A DNA stretch of 64,000 nucleotides from Pelagibacteraceae bacterium AG-426-L23 (GTDB lineage: Bacteria; Pseudomonadota; Alphaproteobacteria; Pelagibacterales; Pelagibacteraceae). The position numbers and the translations under genes were made by a program. The notes under the pieces are model-generated. The model did no database searches. It was given only the letters and a program-made list of their open reading frames with translations, and had not been told where the DNA came from. The DNA is taken from contig QCNU01000001.1 in assembly GCA_003213115.1 (NCBI GenBank), positions 62,001 to 126,000 on the forward strand, read 5' to 3'. Below are positions 34,138 through 43,765 of this stretch, in pieces (within the stretch, counting starts at the first letter, position 1; the number at the start of each line of letters is the position of its first letter).

Positions 34138-34403
34138 TGAAAAATAAAATTATCTCTCCTTGCATAAGTATTTGTAGAACGGACCCAGTAACAGGATACT
34201 GTTATGGTTGCGCAAGAACTAATGAAGAAAAAAAACAATGGAAAGATGAGAATACAACTGATCAATGGAAAGAAGAAAATTTAAACATTATTCTAACAAG
34301 AATGCAAGGTTGGCAATTAGATACTTTTAAAGAATCCTATGAACATAAGAAAAATAAAGGTGTCTCATTGTTTAAAAAAAATCTTTCAGAGAATAAAAAC
34401 TAA
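34137..34403 (+). CDS. DUF1289 protein
   Basis: An 88-residue protein with the DUF1289 cysteine pattern in SPCISICRTDPVTGYCYGC followed by ARTNEEKKQW. The four cysteines probably bind a metal or Fe-S cluster. No function is established. It overlaps the quinone oxidoreductase stop and ends at CTAA, shared with the convergent DUF2721 gene. Confidence 0.85.
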   Translation: MKNKIISPCISICRTDPVTGYCYGCARTNEEKKQWKDENTTDQWKEENLNIILTRMQGWQLDTFKESYEHKKNKGVSLFKKNLSENKN

Positions 34404-34810
34404 TAATCTTTTTTCATCGAGTCCATGTCACTCAAATGATATTTTAAAGCTTGATTAGAAAGTCTAATCTCTTGCATAAATAAAAAAATTGATACAATCA
34501 TACAAATGCAGCATCCGGCAAATATTATTCGGGCTATTTGTAAGCTTCCTATATAAAGCGTAAGTACTGTTGTCATATTGAATAAAAAGCCAAAAGCAGC
34601 AAAACCCATTGTATATTTTAAATAATTAGTTCTTTTATTTAAAACATGAAGTTGATTTTCCCACTCTGGTGGGACTTTTTTTTCAAAAGTGTATTGATCG
34701 TGGATTTGTCTTATTAATGCACTTAAAGTATGAAACCTATTGCTATACATGGTCATCATTAGAGGTATAGCCGGAAACATTAAAGCAGCAACTGTATAAT
34801 CTATATTCAT
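34400..34810 (-). CDS. DUF2721 membrane protein
   Basis: A 136-residue protein with three hydrophobic segments: the N-terminal YTVAALMFPAIPLMMTMY, then FAAFGFLFNMTTVLTLYIG and ARIIFAGCCICMIVSIFLF. Between them lies RFHTLSALIRQIHDQY, characteristic of the DUF2721 family. The function is unknown. It is divergent from ubiA with 17 bases between starts. Confidence 0.8.
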   Translation of the reverse strand: MNIDYTVAALMFPAIPLMMTMYSNRFHTLSALIRQIHDQYTFEKKVPPEWENQLHVLNKRTNYLKYTMGFAAFGFLFNMTTVLTLYIGSLQIARIIFAGCCICMIVSIFLFMQEIRLSNQALKYHLSDMDSMKKDY

Positions 34811-34827
34811 TTCGAATCAAATTGATT

Positions 34828-35727
34828 ATGAAGTTAGTGTTTGATATTTACAAGAAGTATTTAATGCATCATTTAAAAATTTTTATTGAATTAACAAGAC
34901 TAAGTAAACCAATTGGGTTTATGCTTCTTTTTTGGCCATGTAGTTGGGGTTTGGCATATGCTTATTATTTTGACCAAAATCTTAAAAAATTTTTATCATT
35001 TCTAATATTGTTTTTTTTAGGGTCCGTTTTAATGAGAAGTGCAGGATGTATTTTTAACGATATTGTTGACAAAGATTTAGATAAGGAAGTTAAAAGAACT
35101 AAAGACAGACCCATAGCTTCTGGAAAAATATCAATTAGATTATCTCTTTTCTACGTGTTGATTTTATGCTTAATTGCTTTCATCATTTTACTTCAATTTA
35201 ACAAATTAACGATTTTTTTAGGATTGGGATCTATGTTATTGGCATTTTCATATCCTTTTATGAAGAGAATAACTTATTGGCCTCAATTGTTTTTAGGTCT
35301 TACTTTTAATTGGGGAATAATAATGGCCTGGTCTTCTATAATGGGGAATATATCAATAAATATTGGAATACTTTATATCTCAGCCATATTTTGGACATTG
35401 GGTTATGACACGATTTACGGAACTCAAGATTTGGTGGATGATGAGATTATTGGGAATAAATCAACTTCTATAAAATTTAAAAATAAATTAAAACATTTTG
35501 TAGGAACATGTTATGCAATAAATATTATTCTTATTACATATCTATTCTATGTAACGGGAAACTTTAAATATTCGATTTTTTTTATATTTATGTATTTTTT
35601 AACTTTAATTTATCAATTAAAAATTTTTAGCAAAGATAACCCAAAAAAATGTTTAGATGCTTTTAAATTAAATAATTTTTCTGGTTTAATACTATTTGCT
35701 AGTATAATTTTAATAAATCTAAGATAA
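34828..35727 (+). CDS. ubiA: 4-hydroxybenzoate polyprenyltransferase
   Basis: UbiA attaches the polyprenyl tail to 4-hydroxybenzoate in ubiquinone synthesis. The 299-residue membrane protein has both aspartate motifs: CIFNDIVDKDLDKEVKRTKD near residue 72 and YGTQDLVDDEIIGNKSTSI near residue 195. The ATG at 34828 is preferred over an in-frame TTG two codons earlier. It begins a plus-strand run into msbA and lipid A genes; its stop overlaps the msbA start. Confidence 0.93.
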   Translation: MKLVFDIYKKYLMHHLKIFIELTRLSKPIGFMLLFWPCSWGLAYAYYFDQNLKKFLSFLILFFLGSVLMRSAGCIFNDIVDKDLDKEVKRTKDRPIASGKISIRLSLFYVLILCLIAFIILLQFNKLTIFLGLGSMLLAFSYPFMKRITYWPQLFLGLTFNWGIIMAWSSIMGNISINIGILYISAIFWTLGYDTIYGTQDLVDDEIIGNKSTSIKFKNKLKHFVGTCYAINIILITYLFYVTGNFKYSIFFIFMYFLTLIYQLKIFSKDNPKKCLDAFKLNNFSGLILFASIILINLR

Positions 35728-37469
35728 TGGAATTTAAAGAATTAATTCAAATTACAAAAAGACTTTTTAGAGAATATGTAAAAAAATATTTTTTTAGACT
35801 TCTTTTTGCCTTATCTCTCTCTATCGTTGTAGCAGGGAGCACTGCAGCTATTGCTTGGCTTTTGGACCCAGCTGTTAAAAAAATATTTATAGAAAAAGAT
35901 ACTACTTATGCATATTTAATACCTATTTTAATAATTGTAGCTTTTTCAACAAAAGGACTATCTCTTTATTTTGCTAGAATTCATGTAATTAAAGTCGGGG
36001 CTTGGATACAAGGAATAATTCAAAAACAATTAGCCAATAAGATTTTATTATCAGATATTCAAACTTTAGAAAAAAAACATTCTGGTAAGTATGTTTCGAA
36101 TATCCTTTACGACGCTACACTTATTCAAAATATGGTAAGCACTGCAGTTTTAAATCTTATGAAGGATAGTTTCACTCTTATTGCTCTTTTATCTGTGATG
36201 TTCTACCAAAACTGGCGGTTAGCGCTTTTTGCAATTATTATGATGCCACTTTCAGCGGCTTTAGCTAGAACTCTTGGGAAAAGAATTGGAAAGGCTACAA
36301 AAGAAAGTGGGGTTTTGGCTGGAGACCTAACATCTTTTTTATCTGAAATAATCAGAAGTTCACAGATGATAAGAATTTATCAAACAGAAAAAAAGGAAAA
36401 TTTAAATGCGCTCAATAAAACCGATGCATTAATTAATAAGTCAATAAAAATTCAAAGTATACTTATAAGAGCAACGCCAATAATGGAAATTCTTACAGGA
36501 ATAATGATCGCTGGTTTTATTTTTTTTTCTGGAGCTTTAATTGCTACAGGTGAATTAGAAATAAATAATTTTTTTTCGTTTTTAACAGCAATGATGCTTG
36601 CATACCAACCTATTAGATCTTTGGCTACAATAAACATGGTTTTATATTCTGGAGCCGCTGGGGCAAAAAGAGTTTTTGCAGTTTTGGATGAACCTATTTC
36701 TATTACAAATGATGCAAGATTACCAAAACTTGAAATGAAAAAATCAGATATTAGTTTTAAAGATGTGAGTTTTAAGTATGACGTTACTACAGAAAAAGCG
36801 ATTAGTGATATAAATTTTGAAATTAAAGGAGGTACTATGGCTGCATTTGTGGGGCATAGCGGTGCAGGGAAAAGTACTATAATAAAACTAATACCTAGAT
36901 TTTATGACCCTCAAAAAGGCAAAATATTTATAGATAATCAAGATATACACTCTGTTAGTTTAGAGTCACTTAGAAAAAATATTTCTTTGGTAAGTCAGGA
37001 TGTAATTTTATTTGACGCTTCTATTAAAGAAAATATCTCATATGCTAATCAAAGCGCCTCTGATGAAGAAATAGTGAAAGCCTGCCAATTTGCTGCCGCA
37101 GATGATTTCATTAATAAAATGCCAGATAAATATAATACATTAATTGGAGAAAACGGAGTTAGATTATCAGGAGGACAGAAACAAAGAATTTCAATTGCTA
37201 GAGCTGTCCTGAAAAACTCACCAATCATTCTATTAGATGAAGCAACATCTTCTTTAGATGCTGAATCAGAAGAAAAAGTTCAAAGTGCAATAAAAAATCT
37301 TACTAAAAATAAAACTACTCTAGTGATAGCACATAGACTATCAACAATTCATAACGCAGATAAAATTTTTTTAGTAAAAAATGGAATGATAATTGACTCG
37401 GGTAATCACCAGTCTTTGATTAATAGTTCGGAAGATTATAAGTCTCTTTATCAAAGACAATTAAAATAA
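35727..37469 (+). CDS. msbA: Lipid A-type ABC exporter (MsbA-like)
   Basis: A 580-residue half-transporter with a six-helix membrane domain followed by an ATPase domain: Walker A VGHSGAGKSTII near residue 375, signature VRLSGGQKQRISIARA near 478, Walker B SPIILLDEATSSLD near 500, and the switch His in VIAHRLSTI. It is directly followed by waaA, lpxK and lpxL, so flipping of lipid A-core is the most likely task. Similar exporters handle other substrates, so the symbol rests partly on context. Confidence 0.88.
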   Translation: MEFKELIQITKRLFREYVKKYFFRLLFALSLSIVVAGSTAAIAWLLDPAVKKIFIEKDTTYAYLIPILIIVAFSTKGLSLYFARIHVIKVGAWIQGIIQKQLANKILLSDIQTLEKKHSGKYVSNILYDATLIQNMVSTAVLNLMKDSFTLIALLSVMFYQNWRLALFAIIMMPLSAALARTLGKRIGKATKESGVLAGDLTSFLSEIIRSSQMIRIYQTEKKENLNALNKTDALINKSIKIQSILIRATPIMEILTGIMIAGFIFFSGALIATGELEINNFFSFLTAMMLAYQPIRSLATINMVLYSGAAGAKRVFAVLDEPISITNDARLPKLEMKKSDISFKDVSFKYDVTTEKAISDINFEIKGGTMAAFVGHSGAGKSTIIKLIPRFYDPQKGKIFIDNQDIHSVSLESLRKNISLVSQDVILFDASIKENISYANQSASDEEIVKACQFAAADDFINKMPDKYNTLIGENGVRLSGGQKQRISIARAVLKNSPIILLDEATSSLDAESEEKVQSAIKNLTKNKTTLVIAHRLSTIHNADKIFLVKNGMIIDSGNHQSLINSSEDYKSLYQRQLK

Positions 37470-37474
37470 ATTTA

Positions 37475-38752
37475 ATGTTTTTAGTTTATAAATCCTTAAC
37501 AAGTATATTTTATCCTTTATTATTATTAATTATCTACTTTAGAAAATTTGTTAAAAAGGAAGACAAAGTAAGATTTAAAGAAAAAATATTTAGTTCTCAT
37601 TTTAATCCTAAAAAAGAAAATGGAACTTTTTTAATTTGGATACATGGAGCAAGTATAGGAGAGATTACAAGTATTATCCCTCTAGTAAAAGAACTCAAAA
37701 ATCTTAGAAAAGAAATTAATTTCCTTATAACTACTACGACTATGAGCTCAGGTATTTTGATTGAAAAGTATTTTTCCACGGATAAACAGATTGTTCATAG
37801 ATATTTCCCTGTGGATGCGCCTCACTTAAGTAGAAAATTTATTAATTCTTGGATGCCTAACCTGGCATGCTTTGTGGACTCAGAAATCTGGCCAAACTTT
37901 ATAAATGAAATAAAAAAAAATAAAATTCCTTTGATTTTAGTCAATGGTAGAATCACAGAAAAAACTTTTAAGAGATGGAAAATTATTAGAGGTTTTGCTG
38001 AAAAAATCTTTTCATCTTTTGATATATGTCTAGCTTCGAATAAAAAATCAATGATTCATCTTCAAAATTTCAAGGCAAAAAATGTAAAGTATTTTGGAAA
38101 TCTTAAGTTTATAACAAACTCAAATTCATCTTCTAATTTAAAAGATGTAAATAAATTTTTTTTAGATAAACATAAAGTTTGGTGTGCGGCTAGTACGCAT
38201 AACTATGAAGAGGAATTTTGCGTAAATGCACACTTAGAGATTAAAAAAGTTCATAACAATGTTATCACAATAATTATACCTAGGCATATTAATAGAATAG
38301 ATAAAATTCACAAAAAATTGAAAAAATTTAATATTAAAATTCAAATTCTTAATGATAATGATGTTATAAATAGCGATACAGAAATCCTCTTGATTAATTC
38401 TTTCGGGAAGCTAACTCAATACTTTAAATACTGTAAAAGTGTTTTTATTGGAAAATCTATATTAAAAAAATTAATCTCTGTAGGTGGACAAAATCCTATC
38501 GAAGCAGCAAAATTCGGATGCAAAATATATCACGGACCGTATGTATCTAATTTTGATGAAGTATATGAGTTTCTAAATAATATAAATGTAGCGGAAAAAA
38601 TTGAAAACTTTAAAGAAATTTCTTTAAAAATAACTAATGATTTAAATAGTCCTAAAATTATGAATGAAGAAAACATTAAAAAAATTAATAATTATGGAAA
38701 AGAAATTTTAAAAAAAACTGTTACAGAGTTTAGTAAAATAATTTTAAAATGA
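37475..38752 (+). CDS. waaA: 3-deoxy-D-manno-octulosonic acid (Kdo) transferase
   Basis: WaaA adds Kdo residues to the lipid A precursor. The 425-residue GT-B enzyme has an N-terminal membrane-associated helix (FYPLLLLIIYF), the acceptor-side motif IHGASIGEITSIIPL with the catalytic Glu, WMPNLACFVDSEIWPNF, VNGRITEKTFKRW, and the donor-site region SVGGQNPIEAAKFGCKI. It is five bases after the exporter and overlaps lpxK by four bases. Confidence 0.93.
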   Translation: MFLVYKSLTSIFYPLLLLIIYFRKFVKKEDKVRFKEKIFSSHFNPKKENGTFLIWIHGASIGEITSIIPLVKELKNLRKEINFLITTTTMSSGILIEKYFSTDKQIVHRYFPVDAPHLSRKFINSWMPNLACFVDSEIWPNFINEIKKNKIPLILVNGRITEKTFKRWKIIRGFAEKIFSSFDICLASNKKSMIHLQNFKAKNVKYFGNLKFITNSNSSSNLKDVNKFFLDKHKVWCAASTHNYEEEFCVNAHLEIKKVHNNVITIIIPRHINRIDKIHKKLKKFNIKIQILNDNDVINSDTEILLINSFGKLTQYFKYCKSVFIGKSILKKLISVGGQNPIEAAKFGCKIYHGPYVSNFDEVYEFLNNINVAEKIENFKEISLKITNDLNSPKIMNEENIKKINNYGKEILKKTVTEFSKIILK

Positions 38753-39678
38753 AATTTTATAAACCAAATTTTTGGAAAAAAAAATATTACAATATTTATT
38801 CACTAATTTTATTGCCAATATCTATTGTAATTCAATTTCTCTTCTTTATCCAAAAAAGAATAATTACACCAAAAAAATTTAACATTCCTGTAATATGTGT
38901 AGGTAATATTTATATTGGCGGAACTGGAAAAACACCTTTAACTTTAGAATTATATAATATTTTAAAAAGTATGAATAAAAATCCTGCTATTGTAAAAAAA
39001 TTTTATAAAAACCACTATGATGAGATAGAACTTATCAAACAAAATGTAGGAAATTTATTTTTGAATTCATCTAGAAAAAAAGCTATGGACGAAGTGCAAA
39101 ATAAAAATTTTGATGTCGCTATTCTAGATGATGGCTATCAAGATTGCTCAATTAAAAAAGATTTAAAAATTTTGTGTTTTAACGAAAAACAATTAATTGG
39201 AAATGGTCATACCATACCATCTGGACCCTTAAGAGAAAAATTGAGTTCTATAAAAAAGTCACAAATTGTAGTTATAAATGGAAATGAAAATAAAAACTTT
39301 GAAAATAAATTAAAAAAAATATTTAAAGATATAAATATTTTTTATTCTAGATATATTTCAGAAATACCAAAAGAATTTAATAATAAAAAGTTTTTAGCTT
39401 TTGCAGGAATAGGTAATCCTGAAAATTTTTTTGATACTCTAAGAGAATATGGTCTTAACGTTACTAAATCTAAGATTTTCCCTGACCACTATTCATATAA
39501 AAAAAATGAAATTGAAAATTTATTAGACTTAGCAAATAAAAATAAATTAGATTTAATAACTACAGAGAAAGATCATTACAGATTAAAAAAATTAGGCTTT
39601 AATATAAATTATCTTAAAATTAAAGTACAAATAGAAAAAAAAGATAAATTTGAAAAACTTATTAAAAGCTACATATAA
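38749..39678 (+). CDS. lpxK: Tetraacyldisaccharide 4'-kinase
   Basis: LpxK phosphorylates the lipid A disaccharide at the 4' position. The 309-residue protein has an N-terminal hydrophobic helix, the P-loop VGNIYIGGTGKTPLT near residue 55, the conserved DVAILDDGYQD and a C-terminal TTEKDHYRL motif. It is translationally coupled to waaA upstream (ATGA) and to the acyltransferase downstream. Confidence 0.93.
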   Translation: MKFYKPNFWKKKYYNIYSLILLPISIVIQFLFFIQKRIITPKKFNIPVICVGNIYIGGTGKTPLTLELYNILKSMNKNPAIVKKFYKNHYDEIELIKQNVGNLFLNSSRKKAMDEVQNKNFDVAILDDGYQDCSIKKDLKILCFNEKQLIGNGHTIPSGPLREKLSSIKKSQIVVINGNENKNFENKLKKIFKDINIFYSRYISEIPKEFNNKKFLAFAGIGNPENFFDTLREYGLNVTKSKIFPDHYSYKKNEIENLLDLANKNKLDLITTEKDHYRLKKLGFNINYLKIKVQIEKKDKFEKLIKSYI

Positions 39679-40544
39679 TGAAAATTTTTAAATATCTTAT
39701 TGAGTCTATATTTATATATACCTTTTTTTTAATTATTAAATTAATTGGTTTGAAACAAAGTAGAAAAATATTTTCATTATTATTTAGAGCAGTAGGACCA
39801 TTAATCAGATCATCAAAAATAATTAGAAAAAATTTAAAAATAGCTTTTCCAGGAATTGAAAAAAGAGATCAAGATATTATAATAAAAAAAATGTGGTCTA
39901 ATTATGCAATGACTTTTGTAGAATATATTTATTTAAAAAAATTTAATAGAGAAAATTATCATATAAATATAAAGAACGAAGAAATATTAGATAAAGTTTT
40001 AAAAAATAACAAACCAGTAATTTTTATTTCCGGACACTTCGCTAATTTTGAGTTAATGTCTATGGAAATAGTTAAAAAAGGAATTAAACTGTCAACTATT
40101 TATAGACCATTAAATAATTTTTTTTTAAACCCATTTATGGAGCACGTCAGGAGAAAGTATGTTTGTAAAAATCAAATTAAAAAAGGTATTACAGGTATTA
40201 GACATGCATTTGATTTTTTAAGACAAAATTATAGTGTGGCTTTAATGATTGATCAAAGGGTAAGTGAAGGTAAAAAAGTTTCATTTTTTAAAAAAGAAGC
40301 TTTCACAACAACATTGCCAGCTCAACTATCCATAAAATTTAAATGTGATATAATTCCAGTTTACATTACAAGACAGGATAATGGTAATTTTCTTCTAGAA
40401 TTTTCTGAACAATTAAAAATTAATAAGGAAGATAAATCCGAAAGAAATGTTCTAGAAATAACTGAAAAGCTGAACTCTATAATTGAAAAAATGATTTTAA
40501 ATAATCCAGGGGATTGGATCTGGACTCATAATCGTTGGAAATAG
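39678..40544 (+). CDS. lpxL: Lipid A late acyltransferase (LpxL/HtrB family)
   Basis: This enzyme adds a secondary acyl chain to Kdo2-lipid A. The 288-residue protein has an N-terminal membrane helix, the catalytic HX4E motif in ISGHFANFELMSMEI near residue 118, then YRPLNN, VALMIDQRVSEGKKV and the C-terminal NPGDWIWTHNRWK. Its TAG stop is back-to-back with the stop of the convergent DUF2093 gene (TAGCTA). LpxL and LpxM cannot be told apart here. Confidence 0.9.
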   Translation: MKIFKYLIESIFIYTFFLIIKLIGLKQSRKIFSLLFRAVGPLIRSSKIIRKNLKIAFPGIEKRDQDIIIKKMWSNYAMTFVEYIYLKKFNRENYHINIKNEEILDKVLKNNKPVIFISGHFANFELMSMEIVKKGIKLSTIYRPLNNFFLNPFMEHVRRKYVCKNQIKKGITGIRHAFDFLRQNYSVALMIDQRVSEGKKVSFFKKEAFTTTLPAQLSIKFKCDIIPVYITRQDNGNFLLEFSEQLKINKEDKSERNVLEITEKLNSIIEKMILNNPGDWIWTHNRWK

Positions 40545-40751
40545 CTACTTATCTTCTTTTTTAATTATTTGATCGTACCTGATCTTAACTTCAGCTGGAG
40601 AAAAATAAGCCTCTTGAAGATCAACGTTCCAATATACTAAATCTTTTAAAGGTATCACTTTTTTTGAAACAGCACATAATACGTGATCCCCCTCTTTTAA
40701 AACCTCAAATGAATTTGGTTTAAATTTAATTTTGGCTTTTATTTTATTCAT
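40545..40751 (-). CDS. DUF2093 small protein
   Basis: A 68-residue protein with the DUF2093 core VLKEGDHVLCAVSKKVIPL followed by DLVYWNVDLQEAYFSP. The family is conserved in alphaproteobacteria and its function is unknown. It is convergent with lpxL with no base between the stops, and divergent from purD with 35 bases between starts. Confidence 0.85.
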   Translation of the reverse strand: MNKIKAKIKFKPNSFEVLKEGDHVLCAVSKKVIPLKDLVYWNVDLQEAYFSPAEVKIRYDQIIKKEDK

Positions 40752-40786
40752 AATGTAAAAGTATTATATATAATATAATTTTTCAT

Positions 40787-42046
40787 ATGAATATTGCTTT
40801 AATAGGTAGTGGAGGTAGAGAACACGCCCTTTGTCATAAAATATATGAATCATCAATAAAATCAAAAATTTATTGCATTCCTGGCAATGCAGGAACAGCT
40901 AAATTAGCAACAAATCTAGATTTTGATTTTTCAAATTTTAGACTTCTTTTAAAAAATCTAAAAAAAAATAAAATTAATATGGTGATAGTAGGTCCAGAGC
41001 AACCTTTAGTAGATGGAATAGTTGACTTTTTAAAAAAAAATAAAATTAATGTTTTTGGGCCAAATAAGTATGCTGCTCAACTTGAAGGTTCAAAAGCTTT
41101 TATGAAATCTATATGTAAAAAAAATAATATTCCTACAGCAAATTTTAAAATATGTAAAAAAAAGTCTGATGTTATAAATTTTTTAAAGGAAAATAATATG
41201 CCAGTAGTTGTAAAAGCAGATGGTTTAGCTGCCGGAAAAGGCGTAGCTATATGTAATTCAAAAAAAGAAGTGATAAACTTATCTGCTGAAATTTTCGCTG
41301 GTAAATTTAAAAGCTCAAAAAAATTAGTTCTTGAGGAATTTTTGGAAGGTGAAGAAGCAAGTTATTTTCTTATAGTTGATAAAAAAAGTTTTTCTTTTAT
41401 TGGCTCTGCTCAAGATCATAAACGGGTCGGTGAAAACGAAACAGGACCTAATACCGGTGGAATGGGAGCATACTCGCCAGCACCAATAATAAATAATAGT
41501 TTAGAAAAAAAAATAATAAGTAAAATTATCAAACCAACATTATCTGCTCTAAAAAAAAGTAGGAAACCATACACGGGATTTTTGTATGCGGGACTTATGA
41601 TTAAAAATGGTGAACCTTATTTGATTGAATATAATGTTAGAATGGGTGATCCAGAGTGTCAAGTTATAATGCCAAGATTAAAAACTGACATAGTTAAACT
41701 TTTTATCCTGGCTACTAAAAATAAATTAAATAAGATTAAAATTAAATGGAAAAATAGAAAGTGCATGACTATTGTATTATGTACTAAGGGATATCCTGGA
41801 AAATACAAAAAAAATTTATTAATTAAAAACTTAAATAAAATCTCTATTCAAAAAAACTCTCAAATATATCATGCCGGAACTCAAATGATTAATAAGAAAT
41901 ATTTTTCTATAGGTGGTAGAGTTTTGAATATAACCTCAAGTGGACATAGTTTTCTTAAAATTAGAAAAAATATCTTTAAAGTAATTAGAAAAATAAATTG
42001 GAAATATGGTTTTTTTAGAAAAGATATTGGATGGAGAGTTATTTAA
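40787..42046 (+). CDS. purD: Phosphoribosylamine-glycine ligase
   Basis: PurD joins glycine to phosphoribosylamine in purine synthesis. The 419-residue ATP-grasp protein starts MNIALIGSGGREHALCHKI, and has VIVGPEQPLVDGIVDF, the ATP-binding VVVKADGLAAGKGVAI near residue 140, the family signature TGPNTGGMGAYSPAP near 220, and NVRMGDPECQVIMPRL. An AT-rich sequence with TATAAT-like runs (TATATATAATATAAT at 40765-40779) precedes it and could hold the promoter. Confidence 0.96.
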   Translation: MNIALIGSGGREHALCHKIYESSIKSKIYCIPGNAGTAKLATNLDFDFSNFRLLLKNLKKNKINMVIVGPEQPLVDGIVDFLKKNKINVFGPNKYAAQLEGSKAFMKSICKKNNIPTANFKICKKKSDVINFLKENNMPVVVKADGLAAGKGVAICNSKKEVINLSAEIFAGKFKSSKKLVLEEFLEGEEASYFLIVDKKSFSFIGSAQDHKRVGENETGPNTGGMGAYSPAPIINNSLEKKIISKIIKPTLSALKKSRKPYTGFLYAGLMIKNGEPYLIEYNVRMGDPECQVIMPRLKTDIVKLFILATKNKLNKIKIKWKNRKCMTIVLCTKGYPGKYKKNLLIKNLNKISIQKNSQIYHAGTQMINKKYFSIGGRVLNITSSGHSFLKIRKNIFKVIRKINWKYGFFRKDIGWRVI

Positions 42047-42052
42047 ACTTAT

Positions 42053-42613
42053 ATGCGAATTATAGGCGGATATCTAAAAGGAAAGAAAATATCTTTTATT
42101 AAAACTTTATCAACAAGACCTTTAAGAGATTTTGTCAAAGAAAGTTTATTTAATATTATTCATCACTCAAATTTTTTTAAAGTTAATATTAAAAACTCTG
42201 TTATTTTGGATCTTTATTCGGGTATAGGTTCTTTCGGCATTGAATGCCTATCAAGAGAAGCAAAAAGCGTTACATTTGTTGAAAAAAATTCACAGGCATT
42301 AGAGATATTAAGAGAAAACTTAAAAAAACTTAGTCTAGAAAAAAAAGTTTTTCTTTATCCATATGAAATTAAAAAATTCTTAAGCAAAATAAATTCAAAG
42401 CAGAAATTTGACATAATTTTTGTTGACCCGCCTTTTGCTAAGAATGAATTTAAAGAAGAAATAGAGTTAATTAAAAAACTAAAAATTTTTAAAAAAGATC
42501 ATTTAATTATAATTCATAGAGAAAGTGAACAAGAGGAATTAAATAAACTTATTAATGTAAAACTTACAAAAGAATACGGGAGATCAAAAATAATATTCGG
42601 TACATTATCTTAA
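42053..42613 (+). CDS. rsmD: 16S rRNA (guanine-966-N2)-methyltransferase
   Basis: RsmD methylates G966 of 16S rRNA. The 186-residue Rossmann methyltransferase starts MRIIGGYLKGKKI, has STRPLRDFVKESLFNI, the SAM motif VILDLYSGIGSFGIECLSR and the catalytic FDIIFVDPPFAKNEF. It follows purD by six bases. The last nine bases overlap the convergent pgi gene. Confidence 0.94.
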   Translation: MRIIGGYLKGKKISFIKTLSTRPLRDFVKESLFNIIHHSNFFKVNIKNSVILDLYSGIGSFGIECLSREAKSVTFVEKNSQALEILRENLKKLSLEKKVFLYPYEIKKFLSKINSKQKFDIIFVDPPFAKNEFKEEIELIKKLKIFKKDHLIIIHRESEQEELNKLINVKLTKEYGRSKIIFGTLS

Positions 42614-43765
42614 ATTCTTTTTGGTTAGATTTTTTACTTCTTCTACAGCTGGTTGATTGAAAGCATTCACTTTAATTAGGTTTGCTATCAAAATCGTTTC
42701 CAGAATAAAGTAAGAAAATAACTCGCCTATAGTAGATTCTGAGAAGTTGTTTATATGAATAATCCTAAAAGGAATTCTTTTTTTTTTTAAAACTTTAATG
42801 AGTGCATTTTTTTGAGCTTTAACTATTTTATCAACCTTTTTATTAAATCTGTCTTTAGCACTAATAATATAAAAAAATTTATCTTTTGGTCCATCTAAAT
42901 AAAGTTGAAGTAGACTATGATGATCCTTCGGGGCTTCTGAAAGAACTGGTAATATTCCTTTTCCATTTTTTCCTAAGCTTTCTGCCATTAGTTGTTGACA
43001 CCAATAAACAAAATTATTTAAGTGAGAACAATAATTAAAAAAAATAATAGAATTTATCTTTTTCGATAAATAGTTTTGAGACATTATAGATGAACTTTCA
43101 CATAATAATTTTTTATCATTGTTTTTAAAATATTTAGATAAATTTTCTCTAATTTTTTTTATTTTAAGTCCCATTAAATAAGCAGGAAGCATACCTACCT
43201 CGGACAAAACAGAATATCTTCCGCCTATATATTTTTTATGCTGAACGTGTAAAATTTTTTTGTTTTTGGAAAACTTATTAAGTTTACTATTTCCTTTTTC
43301 TGTAATGATGATTGAATTATTTCGAGAAATTTTATTTTTAAAAAAATTTTTATTTGTCAATGTTTCTAGAGTATTGCCTGACTTTGAAATTATAATAAAT
43401 AAACTTTTTTTTTGATCGATAATTCTTGATAATTTTTTTAATCTATAGCTATCTAAGTTATCCAAAAATATAACTTCTTTTTTTACTTTTAATTCTAAAA
43501 ACGAGTGAAGGGCCTTTATACCTAATATGGACCCCCCCATTCCTATGACAATAATAGATTTAAACTTTTCAAATTTTTTAAAAGACTTCAATGTAAAATC
43601 AAGTTCATATTTTTTATAAAATAAGTGAAAAATATTTTTATCTTTATGAAGATTTTTAAAAGTTGATTCTAATAATTTTAAATTAATTTTAATATTTCTC
43701 TTGTTTTTTTTTATATTATAAAATTTTTTAGTTATAAAATTTTTAATCAATAAATTATTTTTCAT
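42605..43765 (-). CDS. pgi: Glucose-6-phosphate isomerase, compact form
   Basis: Pgi interconverts glucose-6-phosphate and fructose-6-phosphate. Motifs are complete: IVIGMGGSILGIKALHSF, the sugar-phosphate loop ISKSGNTLETLTN, GGRYSVLSEVGMLP, QLMAESLGKNGKGILPV, DHHSLLQLYLDGP and the C-terminal FNQPAVEEVKNLTKK with the catalytic Lys. At 386 residues it is much shorter than the 450-550 of most bacterial forms; the N-terminal region is the part reduced. It overlaps bamF by four bases. Confidence 0.92.
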   Translation of the reverse strand: MKNNLLIKNFITKKFYNIKKNKRNIKINLKLLESTFKNLHKDKNIFHLFYKKYELDFTLKSFKKFEKFKSIIVIGMGGSILGIKALHSFLELKVKKEVIFLDNLDSYRLKKLSRIIDQKKSLFIIISKSGNTLETLTNKNFFKNKISRNNSIIITEKGNSKLNKFSKNKKILHVQHKKYIGGRYSVLSEVGMLPAYLMGLKIKKIRENLSKYFKNNDKKLLCESSSIMSQNYLSKKINSIIFFNYCSHLNNFVYWCQQLMAESLGKNGKGILPVLSEAPKDHHSLLQLYLDGPKDKFFYIISAKDRFNKKVDKIVKAQKNALIKVLKKKRIPFRIIHINNFSESTIGELFSYFILETILIANLIKVNAFNQPAVEEVKNLTKKNLR

